A DNA stretch of 64,000 nucleotides from Siphonodentalium dalli (GCA_032622095.1 CP136061.1:266173551-266237550), one strand, 5' to 3'; shown: positions 46,975 through 58,911, numbered from the stretch's first letter. The notes: generated by a model not told the origin, from the letters alone. Numbers and translations: made by a program.

Positions 46975-47130
46975 TGTCAAAAATACTGTCGGTTTGACAG
47001 TCCGACGGTCCCATACCTTTTCAGCAGTTGTACGGTGAATCACCGTTGTTGCATGTGCCCTGAAAATGGGTCTGAGTTAACAGTGTGCCTGATTCATAGC
47101 CCATGCCGTCAACATTCGACAGTATATTTA
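46975..47130. mobile_element. Left end of an 'acactgt'-type element
   Basis: tacactgtcaaaaatactgt followed by several gac/gtc and acggt words. The reverse complement of the sequence at 50485-50513 starts tacactgttagaaaaatacc. The two may be the ends of one decayed element of about 3.5 kb or of two separate relatives. Confidence 0.4.
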
Positions 47131-47564
47131 TCGCGACAAAATTATATACGACAGTGACTCCATTCATTATGACTGAATCTGACTCTGTTGATATTTAATA
47201 TTTATTATTAATTGTTTGTATTCTGGGCAACGCATTCCAATACGCGTCTTATCTTGCGTCCGTAATTAAGTTACGTTATTCTCAGCTACCGGTGATCTTT
47301 ATCACTCACGAATTTTTGTTTTATCATTTTATCAATCTAATCGTGGCCGCTATACAAACTGTTTTTGTTGTGTGGAAAATATGAGCTTTACAGTGGTGGA
47401 CTAATGTTAAGGCTGTCTGACTTCGATTCGTATATGACAGACAAGTTTTAAATCTGAGTAAACAGGGTTAATCATTGATATTTCCCGCTAAATTGTGACG
47501 GCTGGGTTGTCTTCGAGTTCGACTGCGATGAGATGGAGCAGCAGGGTCCGCGCTGGACCGAAAT

Positions 47565-47635
47565 TTACTTTTGCCAAATATTTGCCAATTGAAAATATTT
47601 TTTGCCAAATTCTATTAGAATTTGCCAAATATTAT
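47565..47635. repeat. 'ttgccaaat' repeat cluster (left)
   Basis: Several ttgccaaat words, similar to those at 49063-49145. The two clusters bracket the retroelement-like ORF region. Confidence 0.5.
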
Positions 47636-48084
47636 CCCTGATAGTACCATTTTCTGCAACCTTTATTGAGTTTTATTTTTCGACATTCGCGGTTTGAATG
47701 ACGTTTGATATCGATAGGAAAGCAGTATGTTAGTAATTATACTCGCATCTCTATTGTGGTTTATCATACAACAATAAACAATCACAGAACAATAAAATGG
47801 TAGAAGAGTTGCTTCATCAAAAGGGAAATTCACAAGAGGATTAGCTATGCAAACACCACCACCACACTAAATACTGGTAATCCATCCACCCGTCGATAAT
47901 GTTACCAGATTAACTGCATCTTAATGGGGGTGCTAACTTTTCCGAAACCATATAAAACACCACTAATATAATTCTATTGTAACATTCATTGACGCTTCCG
48001 GTCACTTGGGGGATGGACGTGCCAGCGAGAGCTCTTCGCTAATCCCTGAGTGGCCGTCGATTTTTTTGTCGGGCTTGGCTGAAC

Positions 48085-48908
48085 ATGGATAATTTAATCC
48101 CCAGCCAGGTCCGCAGCGTGCTGAGCGGCTTCCAGTCTACCCATTGTATTAGCTGGTCAATCCATGCTAATACGGGTAGACTGGACGTGGTACTGAAGTT
48201 CCAGGTCACTCCGGTAGAACCCTCTGCGGCCGTGGCCTGGATGGACAGACGGGGGCTGCCGGGACCACTCGGAAAAAGAAGAGAAAGACCCCTTCACGAC
48301 GCCGAAGAGATGCCATCAGGAGGGCCGAGTGGAAACGGGGAACTGAGAGACGCCCAGTTCCCTCCCACTTGGCCTCCGATCGGCCTGTTGAAGATACCAC
48401 CACCAGCATGAGCAGGGACGCCGAAGTCATCCCGGAGGTCCCTGCCGTCGGCGAGGACAGTGGCACCAGGAGCACCGACGTCACCCCGGAGGCTCCTGCC
48501 GCTGTCTTCGACGTGGAGATGGAAACTCCACCTAGCCAGACTCCACCAGGGGCGGAAAACAACACCACTGCCCCTGCAACGCAGAGAGACGAAGAGAAGC
48601 CGGCGATGCCAGAAAACACCGAAGATATAGAGAAGGAACGGCTTCGCATCAAGACATTAATATTGAAATACTACTCAGCAGGAAGGAAACTCCATCTCAG
48701 CAACTATGAATTCTTCCTGCTGAGGGATCGCCAGGTGTTCAGAGGGCCAAACCAACACGAGCGAACACCTGGGATCGTTCACGTCTACACAAAAGAGGGA
48801 GAGATCCAGTTGATGTGTTCCAAAGAGCCACCACCACAACACAAAAGAAATTGTAGACAAAGAAAATATCTCAAAAAAATGCTCTTTTTTTTATGTTTTA
48901 TTAATTAA
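48085..48908 (+). pseudogene. Retroelement-like protein in two overlapping frames
   Basis: Frame 1 (from 48085) starts MDNLIPSQVRSVLSGFQ and contains ISWSIHANTGRLDVVLKFQV. Around 48243-48270 the protein-like signal moves to the other frame: TRKKKRKTPSRRRRDAIRRA, then an acidic Pro/Thr-rich linker, and a tail with ERLRIKTLILKYYSAGRKLH before the stop at 48906-48908. The combination (a small strand-rich 'SWxIxxxxGxxxVxLxF' motif, then a basic segment with RRxRDxxRRAEW) is common in repeat-encoded invertebrate proteins of unknown role. GC content is clearly higher than in the flanks, which supports a coding past. A frameshift or an intron is needed to read both parts. Confidence 0.4.
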
Positions 48909-49062
48909 AAGCTTAAAATGAGGGGTTAGGGAAAGGGTCATTCGACCCTTTCGAGAATCCCGGGGTTAGCCCCCCATATCACATTCCCTACTATTGTAAC
49001 AGTTTCCTAAAATGAATGGTAATGATTGACCTATATTTTTCAACTTTATTGACGAATTAAAA

Positions 49063-49145
49063 AGTGACTTGCCAAAACTTTTGCCAAATGAAAATATATT
49101 TTGCCAAATGTGAATTATTTTTGCCATTGGCAAATTTGGCAAGTG
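49063..49145. repeat. 'ttgccaaat' repeat cluster (right)
   Basis: ttgccaaatgaaaatatatt and related words mirror the left cluster at 47565-47635 in direct orientation. Confidence 0.5.
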
Positions 49146-49529
49146 ACAGCGCTAACTCTACCAGGAGCAGTCGGCTCTTGTTTGTCTTCATTCGACTCTG
49201 TGTTGAAATTGACAGTGATGTGATTATCAAAACACAGATACATTTACTGACACAAGAGGATACACGCACTAGACTAATTTAATAGTGACAATAGTACTAA
49301 CAATAACAATGTAGCTTAATTTAAGCTATTATAATGTTGACAGTGTTGTAAATGTTTTAACTTAATCTGTTCAATCCACTGCCAGTTGACAGTGTTATGA
49401 TTGTTTTAAAGCCCACGCATGTACATTTAACATTTAGACAAAGAACTACAACACAGTAATGTTTATATATTTAATGACCGTCATCGTCATATATTGTTTA
49501 TGTTATATTATTTGTGACCTCTCAGACTT

Positions 49530-49582
49530 GTCAATTTTTTTACCTATTAAGAGTGAACAAATAATTGAATTGAATTGAATTA
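49530..49582 (+). repeat. (AATTG)n tail, possible LINE 3' end
   Basis: aattgaattgaattgaatt follows an AT-rich stretch; similar to the other short-repeat retroelement tails in the window. Confidence 0.4.
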
Positions 49583-50480
49583 ACGAAGAGGATACACACA
49601 AAAGCCTCAATGTCAACAAAAACTGTAAACAATGGACTGACGCCGCTCCGAGACGGATGATCACAAAGCTGTACGATTCCAAGTAGAACTATTACAATTA
49701 CATGGACCGATTCATCGAGTGTTCAGCAATTTTCACCGAAACGTGTGGATATGACACACATTGTCGCCATTCGCCATGTTATCGCGCAGTTATTACGCCA
49801 ATGTACCGACCGGTAGTCAACTTTTGGTTTGACTTTTCTTATCGAACAATCGATATGGATACTAAGTGTCGTGATACTAATTCAATAAACAAAGTTTGAT
49901 GCATCATGCTATCAAATTTCATCGAAAGATGGGTGACTATAGGAGAACGTTAACACAGTAGTCAGTGACATCATGCGCGCACAGTTTTTATCTGGATTAA
50001 ACTCCTCGAGGTAGATAGCAAGCATGAGTATCTTCAAACTTCAAAGTATTTTCTGTTACTTTATGCATTGAGGATTTAAGTTTCATAAAATCTATACTCG
50101 TAAAAGAAGAACTAAGATGTATTTTTCAGTTACGAATACAACTAATTTCGACATTCTAAAACATATAAATCGTAATGCTTACCGAGAAATCTTATTGATA
50201 CCACGGGAACTTGGCTAATTCTACGGTAGATTAGCAAATTAAAAGCAAAACATTGGTGTTGATCCGTGAAAAATACCATTGGTCTGACCTTTATTAGTTA
50301 CTGGTATGGTCTTGATATTAATTAAACGGTGTTGAACCGTAAAAACGACCATGGTCTGACAGTTAATGGTTAAAGTCTGCCAGTTACTTAAACGGTTTTA
50401 TACCGTGGAACATGCTACAGCCTGACCGTATGTATAACGGTCCATGGTTGGCAGCGATGTTGCGGTGAGGTATGACGCCG
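49583..50480. other. Mostly featureless; several 'acggt' words near the right end
   Basis: No exon recognised. The open frame at 49702-49899 has no family motif. From 50230 onward ggtctgac/acggt words suggest the terminal region of the 'acactgt' element. Confidence 0.35.
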
Positions 50481-50486
50481 TTAAAA

Positions 50487-50570
50487 CGACGGGTATTTTT
50501 CTAACAGTGTACACAAGATAGATGATTACGACGGGTATTTTTCTAACAGTGTACACAAGATAGATGATTC
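50487..50570. repeat. Exact 42-bp tandem duplication
   Basis: cgacgggtatttttctaaca followed by gtgtacacaagatagatgat occurs twice in direct succession. Confidence 0.92.
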
Positions 50571-50709
50571 TTTACATGTGTAATGAAATATGCTGCAGAA
50601 TTCCAGTTTGAAGTAGGCATTATTATATATGGAATTTTTCAACAACTACAAAAGCGCATTTGGGCCATCCGAATACCACCGAACCCCATATATACAAATA
50701 CACAACTCG

Positions 50710-52287
50710 CTATAACGACTTTTTTTATTTCTACCGAGTAAATTTTTTTACCAATCGTTATAACGACTTTCACAACTCGTTATAACGACTTCCAACAACT
50801 CGTTATAACGAGTTGTCGGAAGTCATTATAACGAGTTGTTGGGAGTCGTTATAACGAGTTGTTGGAAGTCGTTATAACGAGTTGTCGGAAGTCGTTATAA
50901 CGAGTTGTTGGAAGTCGTTATAACGAGTTGTTGGAAGTCGTTATAACGAGTTGTCGGAAGTCGTTATAACGAGTTGTTGGAAGTCGTTATAACGAGTTGT
51001 TGGGAGTCATTATAACGAGTTGTCGGAAGTCGTTATAACGAGTTGTCGGAAGTCGTTATAACGAGTTGTTGGAAGTCGTTATAACGAGTTATCGGAAGTC
51101 ATTATAACGAGTTGTCGGAAGTCGTTATAACGAGTTGTTGGTAGTCGTTATAACGAGTTGTTGGAAGTCGTTATAACGAGTTGTTGGAAGTCGTTATAAC
51201 GAGTTGTTGGGAGTCATTATAACGAGTTGTCGGAAGTCGTTATAACGAGTTGTTGGGAGTCGTTATAACGAGTTGCTGGAAGTCGTTATAACGAGTTGTC
51301 GGAAGTCATTATAACGAGTTGTTGGAAGTCGTTATAAGGAGTTGTTGGAAGTCGTTATAACGAGTTGTGGGAAGTCGTTATAACTAGTTGTTGGAAGTCG
51401 TTATAACGAGTTGTTGGAAGTCGTCGTTATAACGAGTTGTTGGAAGTCATTATAAAGAGTTGTTGGAAGTCGTTATAACGAGTTGTCGGAAGTCGTTATA
51501 ACGAGTTGTCGGAAGTCGTTATAACGAGTTGTTGGGAGTCGTTATAACGAGTTGTTGGAAGTCGTTATAACGAGTTGTCGGAAGTCGTTATAACGAGTTG
51601 TTGGAATTCGTTATAACGAGTTGTTGGAAGTCGTCGTTATAACGAGTTGTTGGAAGTCATTATAACGAGTTGTTGGAAGTCGTTATAACGAGTTGTCGGA
51701 AGTCGTTATAACGAGTTATCGGAAGTCGTTATAACGAGTTGTTGGGAGTCGTTATAACGAGTTGTTGGAAGTCGTTATAACGAGTTGTCGGAAGTCGATA
51801 TAACGAGTTGTTGGAAGTCATTATAACGAGTTGTTGGAAGCGTCGTTATAACGAGTTGACGGAAGTCGTTATAACGAATTGTTGGAAGTCGTTATAACGA
51901 GTTGTTGGAAGTCGTTATAACGAGTTGTCGGAAGTCGATAAAACGAGTTGTTGGAAGTCGTTATAACGAGTTGTTGGAAGTCATTATAACGAGTTGTTGG
52001 AAGTCGTTATAACGAGTTGTCGGAAGTCGTTATAACGAGTTATCGGAAGTCGTTATAACGAGTTGTTGGGAGTCGTTATAACGAGTTGTTGGAAGTCGTT
52101 ATAACGAGTTGACGGAAGTCGTTATAACGAGTTGTTGGAAGTCGTTATAACGAGTTGTCGGAAGTCGTTATAACGAGTTATCGGAAGTCGTTATAACGAG
52201 TTGTCGGAAGTTGTTATAACGAGTTGTTGGAAGTCGTTATAACGAGTTGTTGGGAGTCGTTATAACGAGTTGTCGGAAGTCGTTATA
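50710..52287. repeat. 23-bp satellite, left block (about 65 copies)
   Basis: Unit gttataacgagttgttgga plus agtc. The core cgttataacg is itself a palindrome. The first units (about 50710-50800) are in the opposite orientation, so the array begins with an inversion. Variants alternate gttgttgg and gttgtcgg. Confidence 0.97.
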
Positions 52288-53395
52288 TAAGGATTAACTG
52301 TCATGTAGACTGTTTTTATGGAGATGTAACCGTGAGGTAAGTGGTCATAACTTGTATGTAAAACCCGAAGGGTTTTACATACAAGTTATGACCACTTACC
52401 TCACGGTTGTGGTCATAACTTGTATGTAAGTGGTCATAACTTGTATGTAAAACCCGAAGGGTTTTACATACAAGTTATGACCACTTACCTCACGGTTACA
52501 TCTCCATAAAAACAGTCCACATGGCAGTTAATCCTTATATTTATATACATTTAGCGAAAAAGCCACTTTTGTAAATATATTTAAATCGAAAAGTGTATCG
52601 TGACAAAACCAGCACAAAATATCCCACAGCACCCTTGGCAAAAGTTAACAGGAACAATTGAAACCCGACGATTTATTAAGTCAATCCTGCGCGAATCCAA
52701 ATGCGCCCAAAACATTACGCGTTCGTCTTTCCAAACCCAAATGAAGTATCTATGTTGTTATGAGCTGACGTATCGATGTTGTTATGAGCTGTTGCGCATT
52801 CACCGAGAAATAATTGCAACTAGCCACGTGGGCGCCGACCAATCAGAATGCTGGATTTAGTGATGACAACACTTAGTATGTAAATATATAAGGATTAACT
52901 GTCATGTGGACTGTTTTTATGGAGATGTAACCGTGAGGCAAGTGGTCATAACTTGTGTAAAACCCGAAGGGTTTTACATACAAGATATGACCACTTACCT
53001 CATGGTTACATCTCCATAAAAACAGTCCACATGACAGTTAATCCTTATATTTATATACATTTAGCGAAAACGCCACTTTTGTAAATGTATTTAAATCGAA
53101 AAGTGTATCGTGACAAAACCAGCCCAAAATATACATTAGCACCTTTGGCAAAAGTTAACAGGAACAATTTATCTTTATATTGAAACCCGATGATTTATTA
53201 AGTCAATCCTGCGCGAGTCCAAATGCGCCCAAAACATTATGCGTTCGTCTTTCCCAAATCTATGACGCGTCGATGTAATTATGAGCCTGGTGTTATGAGC
53301 TGTTGCGCGTTCACCGAGAAATAACTGCAACTAGCCACGTGGGCGCCGACCAATCAGAATGCTGGATTTAGTGATAATCACATTTAGTATGTAAA
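52288..53395. mobile_element. Tandem pair of long-hairpin elements inserted in the 23-bp array
   Basis: Two related blocks, about 52288-52886 and 52888-53395. Each starts with a long hairpin (aaggattaactgtcatgtgg ... ccacatgacagttaatcctt; arms about 75 bp, inner part acccgaagggt). In the first block the inner hairpin is repeated. Each hairpin is followed by a single-copy tail containing ccacgtgggcgccgaccaat, cagaatgctgg and tatgtaaatata. The insertion sits in the TTATAA core of a satellite unit. An 86-codon frame in the first tail (52600-52860) is broken in the second, so it is not conserved coding. Confidence 0.8.
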
Positions 53396-53878
53396 TATAA
53401 CGAGTTGTTGGAAGTCGTTATAACGAGTTGTCGGAAGTCGTTATAACGAGTTGTCGGAAGTCGTTATAACGAGTTGTTGGAAGTCGTTATAACGAGTTGT
53501 TGGGAGTCATTATAACGAGTTGTTGGAAGTCGTTATAACGAGTTGTCGGAAGTCGTTATAACGAGTTGTTGGGGAGTCGTTATAACGAGTTGTTGGAAGT
53601 CGTTATAACGAGTTATCGGAAGTCATTATAACGAGTTGTCGGAAGTCGTTATAACGAGTTGTTGGAAGTCGTTATAACGAGTTGTTGGAAGTCGTCGTTA
53701 TAACGAGTTGTTGGAAGTCATTATAACGAGTTGTTGGAAGTCATTATAACGAGTTGTTGGGAGTCGTTATAACGAGTTGTTGGGAGTCGTTATAACGAGT
53801 TGGAAGTCGTCATAGCGAGTTGAAAGTATTTATGACGACTTGAAAGTCATTATAACGAGTTGTTGGAAGTCGTTATAT
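53396..53878. repeat. 23-bp satellite, right block (about 20 copies)
   Basis: Continuation of the array after the insertion, degenerating at the right end (gttggaagtcgtcatagcga, tgacgacttgaaagtc). Confidence 0.95.
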
Positions 53879-54740
53879 TTGGGGATGCGAAGGGGTGTTT
53901 CGGATGACCCTAATGCACTTTCATACAACACCCGCTCGTCGTTCAAACTGCAATAAAAAACGTTATTTGCCAGTTTGCAATAGGCTTCCGATGGATACGG
54001 GTAAATCGGTTAACTTCGCCACGAGCACTTGAGAACATTCAATGCAGAACATATATACAATGGTACTGTGATAGGGATTTGGAACTGGCAGATCTGTCCC
54101 ATTAACCGGTAATCTTTCACTAAAGTTTTCTAAATCAAAAGTACATGAATTCTATGAAGTAGCAGTAAGCTGTGCATTAAGCTATATATTGTAAGATTTC
54201 ATCGGCAAATCTCATTTATAAAGTTGTCACTTAAGCCGTGTTTTATATGTTCAAATTTTTGAGGCTGCTTCTAGCACTTAGTTAACGACGTAAAGCCAAT
54301 CTGTTCACTAACAACTGTAATGACAGGTTATGGTTCAAGGGATACTGTACTCAAAGTCTCAAATGTTGTTTTTGGTTTCTATAGTCTCTGATCATAGAGA
54401 AAGGAAACCAGATTTCCATTATTTGAAAGTTTGTTAAGTATGTAGTAATGTTACGGATGGCAGATTAGCCGGAATGCGAAAATAGAAATTGTCGCTGTCG
54501 AGTAATTTTGTTTACTGTCTTCAAGCAAATGTATCAAATAGATGTTATATTTTATGCATACTAGTCCCATATACTCATTTAAGTTATTATATAGTCACTG
54601 GTCCGTGCATGAATGTGTGCCACGCGTTGCCCAATACTCTATCTGTCAATTAATTTGATAACGTCTTGTATACGGGAATTCGTAATTTAATTTATGGCTC
54701 CAGCCATAAATAAAATTTATATCAAATTATTAACTTTGAT
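53879..54740. other. Single-copy-like sequence holding one weak exon candidate
   Basis: No repeat recognised. See the candidate at 54034-54108. Confidence 0.4.
54034..54108 (+). CDS. Weak candidate for a further receptor exon
   Basis: Between possible acceptors (ag at 54032-54033 or at 54046-54047) and donor gtaatc at 54109, one frame reads TFNAEHIYNGTVIGIWNWQ then ICPIN. Cys-loop receptors have an NG(x)V...W...C pattern just before the Cys-loop. With the first acceptor the phase fits the end of exon 4. Against it: the first acceptor lacks a pyrimidine tract, the spacing to Cys is about three residues short, and the frame is only 33 codons between stops. Confidence 0.2.
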
Positions 54741-54744
54741 TTAA

Positions 54745-55607
54745 CACGTTCACTGCCGAAAACCAATGGGTAATTCCATCCCATATGCCGACATGGGATT
54801 TGATGTTTTGCCGATAGTAGATGATATTTTACGTATATATGAGTAATGGTTCGACCAATATCGGGTCATATGATGCTGAAACATGTTATAAGACTACTAC
54901 GAGATAACTCGTAGTCGGCACCTGGGACGGAATTTATTAATGTTTCATCCCTGGTGCCAGCTACGAGTTATCTCGTAGGTAACTACAATTACGTTGTCAG
55001 TGTCTTAGATGACGAAGAGTGCTATACATGTACAAGCATATCGTATGTAAGACATGGTAAATGAATTTATATATGATAATTGGTACGGACTACGTCGAAT
55101 AAGACGTCAAAAAACATTATATGTATTTACCTACGAGATAACTCGTAGCTGGCACCAGCGATGAACACTGGTGAGTTTCATCCCAGGTGCCGACTACGAG
55201 TTATCTCGTAGGAGCTTTATAACACGTTTTATCTTTCATTTGACCCGGATTTGATCGCCAATTCCTTTATATATACATAATGTGTCCTGGAATGGTCTAG
55301 TTGCACATGTATATCAAGGTTCAGGGACGTACAGAAGAGGTGCTGGTGAATTGGAGTATCCTACCAAGATTTCTATCTGGACCCCACCCCTTGTTCGGGC
55401 TGTGGAAATCGTTGTATCTCAAGCCATCGTAATTATACATATATTATCGATCAATGGGATCGTTGGGCATGTATTGGCGCACACAGCAACATTGCTTGCC
55501 GTTTGTGTTATTATTTATGTGGTATGAACATTACTACGGGTTAACTCGTAGTAGCAGTCCCCATGGAACCGTTTACTACGAGTTAACTCGTAGTGGCAGT
55601 GAACGTG
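54745..55607. mobile_element. TTAA-flanked element (piggyBac-like), 863 bp
   Basis: TTAA at 54741-54744 and 55608-55611, with termini cacgttcactgcc / ggcagtgaacgtg. Inside are two long hairpins, 54894-54985 and 55127-55211, built from tacgagataactcgtag and ggcacc / ggtgcc, and two ctacgagttaactcgtag palindromes near the right end (about 55535-55594). No transposase is present; frames at 55282-55756 look random. Confidence 0.75.
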
Positions 55608-55611
55608 TTAA

Positions 55612-57060
55612 GATCACCTATTACCCGAACGTTTACCTAATACATCTTCGACTCCAATTAATTATTTTTCTATATATTATCGATATTAGATCGTTGTTAT
55701 TTATTAAAAATGGCGTACAGTACCTCTTTAAGAGGACGAGTAGATGGTCGTTTTAATATTTTTTACAATTTGAACGGACGTAATGCATTTGAACCTCAAT
55801 AATTATATAGTTATTGCAGTGGTGATAATATATGTCAACAAAACACTATATATATTGCATCTCATGTGACTTTCTCGCATTCTGATTGACTGCACACTGC
55901 TATACTATTTAACGGTAGCACCCAAGTAGGTTTCCTACATGCCTACTATTATTTTTCTATTTATAGTAACAAACTGATTCGCGCACTCGGGTTGCCGCCT
56001 GAATATACGGCCAATCTGAAACTATACCTTGTGTGATACTTGTTGCAATATCGGTATATCATTAGATTTATTTGTGAATTGTAATGATCTTACAAATGTC
56101 CGATCATAGCTATCCAATGTATTTAATAGTTGGTCCGTCTAGTTGGCAAGCGACCATTCCTAATTTTGTAATGCCAGTGAACGTTATTTATAACCTTCTT
56201 TCCGTATTCTAAAAGTTTGCCAAAATGTCTTTTCTAATGACGTATTTATAGAAATAAATGCATGAATCACGAAGAGACGTTGTCAGACGTAACTAATAAC
56301 AATAGTTATGCTCCCCTGCCATCGTCAAAAGAATGCCGTAAAATATAAAATCTGAGACCGTTTTCCAAAATTCACGGTAAATAAAAATGTGACAAAATCA
56401 GTTACAGAAATTGTGACAGAATTGACACCAATTTTCGATATAATAAAATAAATAATGAATGTCTTGAAGTTGACTATGCCAAAATAGTGCGGCTCGTGGA
56501 CTATTGCCCTCTCTCCAAGCCATTCATTATCTATATCATAGACATTATACCATATTGTCAAAGCGAGTTTAAGTTGTGTTCTGTGTTTTGCGCACAGAAG
56601 GGGTCTAAACACTCTGTATTCAAACCACATACTGAATAGCCTATCATTTAATGCTCTTTATCGTTTTCAAGTTTAGCTGTTCAACCTTCGAGTTTAGGTA
56701 GCAATACAAAATTTCCAGCAATTTGTCACTGAGTTATGCTCTTTTGTTTCACAAACGAAACGCTAAATTTCAACCCAAAAGCAGACCATGACAGAACAAA
56801 TGTCAGTAAATAAGCTTATTGTACACGATAGAACTTTGTTAGAGCTGAGAAATATTTGAAATAGAAAAAATAGTTATCGTAGCAATTTAATAAAATTGTC
56901 TTGCAAGCAAAGTTGACAGAATTCTGGGGAGAGACATCGGGCTATGTTCCTATACTATAACCTAACACAAGTTGTTGGCACACACTAAATACGAAAATCA
57001 TGTTAGGTATCTCAATTTTTTTACTTTTTTGTAAACTTTCCCAGTTTTGTAAACTAATTA
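55612..57060. other. Unassigned sequence
   Basis: No exon or element recognised. A 101-codon minus frame at 56325-56630 has no known motif, lies in AT-rich DNA and lacks splice signals. Confidence 0.35.
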
Positions 57061-57063
57061 AAC

Positions 57064-57525
57064 CATCAAACCAGTAATGTCACATTTTATACAGGCTACA
57101 CTGGCAGTTATGCCCCCCTCCCCCGCCCCGCCCCCGCCCAGCTCCCATCAAACCAGTAATGTCACATTTAACACAGGCTACACTGGCAGTTATGCCCCCC
57201 TCCCCCGTCCCGCCCCCGCCCAGCTCCCATCAAACCAGTAATGTCACATTTAACACAGGCTACACAGGCAGTTATGCCCCCCTCCCCCACCCCGCCCCGC
57301 CCAGCTCCCATCAAACCAGTAATGTCACATTTAACACAGGCTACACTGGCAGTTACCGCCCCCCCTCCCCCGCCCCGCCCAGCTCCCATCAAACCAGTAA
57401 TGTCACATTTAACACAGGCTACACTGGCAGTTATGCCCCCCTCCCCCGCCCCGCCCCCGCCCAGCTCCCATCAAACAAGTAATGTCACATTTTATACAGG
57501 CTACACTGGCAGTTATGCCCCCCGC
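57064..57525. repeat. 82-bp minisatellite with C-rich block, about 6 copies
   Basis: Each unit has catcaaaccagtaatgtcac, atttaacacaggctacactg, gcagttatgcc and a run such as cccctcccccgccccgcccc. Frames rich in Pro on + and Gly on - are products of the repeat. Confidence 0.95.
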
Positions 57526-57689
57526 AGACTTAGTTTTCTATTTATCAGACCCCATAGAACCCTCTAAATCGTTTACTGTTACCGTTGATCCAGAAAACAA
57601 AAATCACAATTATTGGGATAAATGTTCCCATCTGTTCGATCTGTTGAAAGATACCAACCCAATTTTCAAAAACTGATAAAAACATGTTT

Positions 57690-58911
57690 AGTGCCAATGA
57701 CCATCAAATTCATACAAGTTCTTCTCAAATGATACGAGGAAGCAAATCGTGCGTGTTAAAACCGTATAATGAGCTAGCAAAACAGATCCATAGAAGAAAG
57801 CATTAAACGTATATTTCTCATTTTATTTAACAGATACACATATTCTTGCAAACCGAGAGACATCGAACCGTCGTGGGATTCCATATTATAATGGATCATG
57901 TACATATTATAATGGATCATGTACATATTATAATGGATCATGTACATATTATAATGGATCATGTACATATTATAATGGATCATGTACATATTATAATGGA
58001 TCATGTACATATTATAATGGATCATGTACATATTATAATGGATCATGTACATATTATAATGGATCATGTACATATTATAATGGATCATGTACATATTATA
58101 ATGGATCATGTACATATTATAATGGATCATGTACATATTATAATGGATCATGTACATATTATAATGGATCATGTACATATTATAATGGATCATGAACATA
58201 TTATAATGGATCATGAACATATTATAATGGATCATGTACATATTATAATGGATCATGTACATATTATAATGGATCATGTACATATTATAATGGATCATGT
58301 ACATATTATAACACAATTGAGTCTGTTCCATTCAATATAGTTTCCACACAAAAAAACACTGAAAATCGCGCTCTGTGTCGGGTACATGTATCTGATATAC
58401 TGCATAGCAACATTTCTTTTAAACTGAGAATATTTCGCCAATAGATAGCCAACCGAGGAGCACTTGGACATTTTTTTAAAACATTTGTATCTTCATGGAG
58501 ATAAGATAGCCAGGTGTTCTCAAAATCTTAGTCTAACCAACTAGATTGATTGATACATCTCTATATATGTAAAGCCCAAACTGTCGTCTTTAAATTTTTC
58601 GAACTAATTTGTTATGATGTTCATGTTTCATGTCATAACGTCTGACGTACACGCAGGAAATAAATAAATATTCTTTAATGGTGGAACCGATTAATCGCGA
58701 TAAACAAAATGACAATTGACAAGGTGAGCCACTACTTACATTCCATGTGTAAGAATCATGTATTGTGATGCTATTTGGATATACAATTTATGAGACTACG
58801 TGTAACACTTTGGGCAAGAGTAATCTCTATTCCCACCAAATATCCACAACATGCAAAGGGTTTCACATCACTTTAACCTGGGCAACACCGGGTAGCCCTG
58901 TTAGTTGTATA
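57690..58911 (+). mobile_element. 3' part of a Helentron-like element
   Basis: Shares gagctagcaaaacag, agaagaaagcattaaa, acaattgagtct and gtgtcgggtacatgt words, in order, with the 30.06-34.95 kb element. It ends with the hairpin cctgggcaacaccggg and gttagt at 58878-58905. It is expanded by the 21-bp array. Confidence 0.65.
57885..58312. repeat. 21-bp minisatellite, about 20 copies
   Basis: Unit tattataatggatcatgtac plus a, almost without variation; two units have tgaac for tgtac. Both strands stay open because 21 is a multiple of three, giving HIIMDHV or YNMYMIH repeats that are artefacts. Confidence 0.97.

Noticed and set aside
52600-52860. 86-codon frame in the hairpin-element tail
   Set aside because: The adjacent copy has indels that destroy it.
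56325-56630. 101-codon minus frame as a gene
   Set aside because: No family motif, AT-rich context, no splice or start context to support it.
57159-57567. Proline-rich and glycine-rich frames
   Set aside because: Products of the 82-bp C-rich minisatellite; unit lengths vary and shift the frame.
57774-58340. Long frames on both strands with 7-residue repeats
   Set aside because: A 21-bp array keeps every frame open or closed as a unit; flanks are transposon sequence.
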